NCBI RefSeq assembly: GCF_003999975.1
Contig: NZ_RJAC01000023.1
Span: 47,101 to 111,100, forward strand
Length of the DNA stretch: 64,000 nt
Direction of reading: 5' to 3'
DNA from: Actinoplanes solisilvae
GTDB taxonomy: Bacteria; Actinomycetota; Actinomycetes; Mycobacteriales; Micromonosporaceae
Within the stretch, counting starts at the first letter, position 1. Each line of letters opens with the position of its first letter. Both the position numbers and the translations under genes were made by a program. The notes below the pieces were generated by a model that saw only the letters and a list, made by a program, of their open reading frames with translations, did not search any database and had not been told where the DNA came from. Shown one piece after another: positions 63,766 through 64,000 of this stretch.

Positions 63766-63771
63766 ACGCTA
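63766..63771 (-). promoter_or_regulatory. -10 box of the five-PAS kinase
   Basis: TAGCGT on the minus strand lies 15 nt before the TTG start. The inverted repeat TTGCC-ACCGG-GGCAA (63778-63792) is just upstream. Confidence 0.4.
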
Positions 63772-63880
63772 ATCCGTTTGCCACCGGGGCAACCGAGAAC
63801 GCTTGAATCGCTCCCCACCCCGTAGGCGAGCTGCCGCCCTTCGACCCGCCGACAGAACCATCGTTGACATCCTCTCCGCC

Positions 63881-64000
63881 CTAAGCGCCTGGCCAGAAGT
63901 TTTGTCCGTAACCCGGCGGCAGCCAGGGTGAGGTCCAGGGCGCGGCGGTGGTCAGGTTCTGGCTGTCGGTGCGGTGCTGGAAGAAGGCATGGGCTTGGCG
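63881..64000 (-). CDS. C-terminal end of an unidentified gene
   Basis: An open reading of 39 codons, ending TAG, enters from the right edge. The last residues are PWTSPWLPPGYGQNFWPG. The aromatic/Pro-rich composition, unlike shadow frames, suggests a real protein end. No family is recognised. Confidence 0.4.
   Translation of the reverse strand, partial: RQAHAFFQHRTDSQNLTTAAPWTSPWLPPGYGQNFWPGA

Overview
The window is a very GC-rich (roughly 70% or more) piece of chromosome with dense genes, many GTG starts, GTGA/ATGA stop-start overlaps, ECF41 and ECF42 sigma factors, a Rho paralogue and many small regulators. This points to an actinomycete, most likely of the Micromonosporaceae/Actinoplanes type. 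That placement is an inference from gene content and style. I see no rRNA, tRNA, CRISPR array, prophage or intact insertion sequence.

Layout. 1-4.75 kb: an ECF41 sigma factor beside the start of a flavin oxidoreductase, a HEAT-repeat protein, a GH13 glucosidase and a dehalogenase-like hydrolase. 4.7-8.8 kb: a complete ChvE-MmsA-MmsB monosaccharide ABC operon with an operator over its promoter, ended by a 16-bp-stem hairpin. 8.9-16.2 kb: methyltransferase and GNAT, DUF4259, SulP transporter with MerR, MFS with acetyltransferase, and a NADAR protein. 16.2-20.4 kb: a MEDS-STAS sensor, two glycosyltransferases behind a structured leader, and a TehA/SLAC1-type membrane protein. 20.6-24 kb: a hybrid histidine kinase with a six-copy coiled-coil repeat, and a short Rho paralogue. 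24-31 kb: a surface-glycan-like gene pair, an SNase-lamin-tail fusion, a YjbR-type protein, DUF2252 and several conserved unknowns.

31-36.7 kb: a divergent SDR/TetR pair with two near-identical 20-bp operators, a DUF4241 Tat lipoprotein, a cytosolic serine hydrolase and a secreted beta-helix protein. 36.9-42 kb: the ECF42/DGPF pair with a matching promoter, a flavin oxidoreductase, and an MFS exporter that has lost its first two helices but keeps a palindromic operator and its downstream TetR gene. 42-46.5 kb is an accessory patch: a retron-like reverse transcriptase, small proteins, LysR and ABC-ATPase remnants, a cyclic-phosphate receiver protein and short tandem repeats. 46.5-52.4 kb: LysR, putA, GNAT and an SDR.

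52.5-63.8 kb is a signalling island: two response regulators with HD-type outputs, a FIST sensor, two related histidine kinases and a five-PAS hybrid kinase. The right edge cuts a further gene.

A pattern runs through the window. At least ten genes start with ATG or GTG exactly 6 nt after a TANNNT/CANNNT -10 box and have no ribosome-binding site, so they are probably leaderless. The most unusual items are the retron-like RT, the short Rho, the FIST/HDOD signalling island, the in-frame repeat expansions in the SDR and the hybrid kinase, and the truncated exporter with an intact operator.
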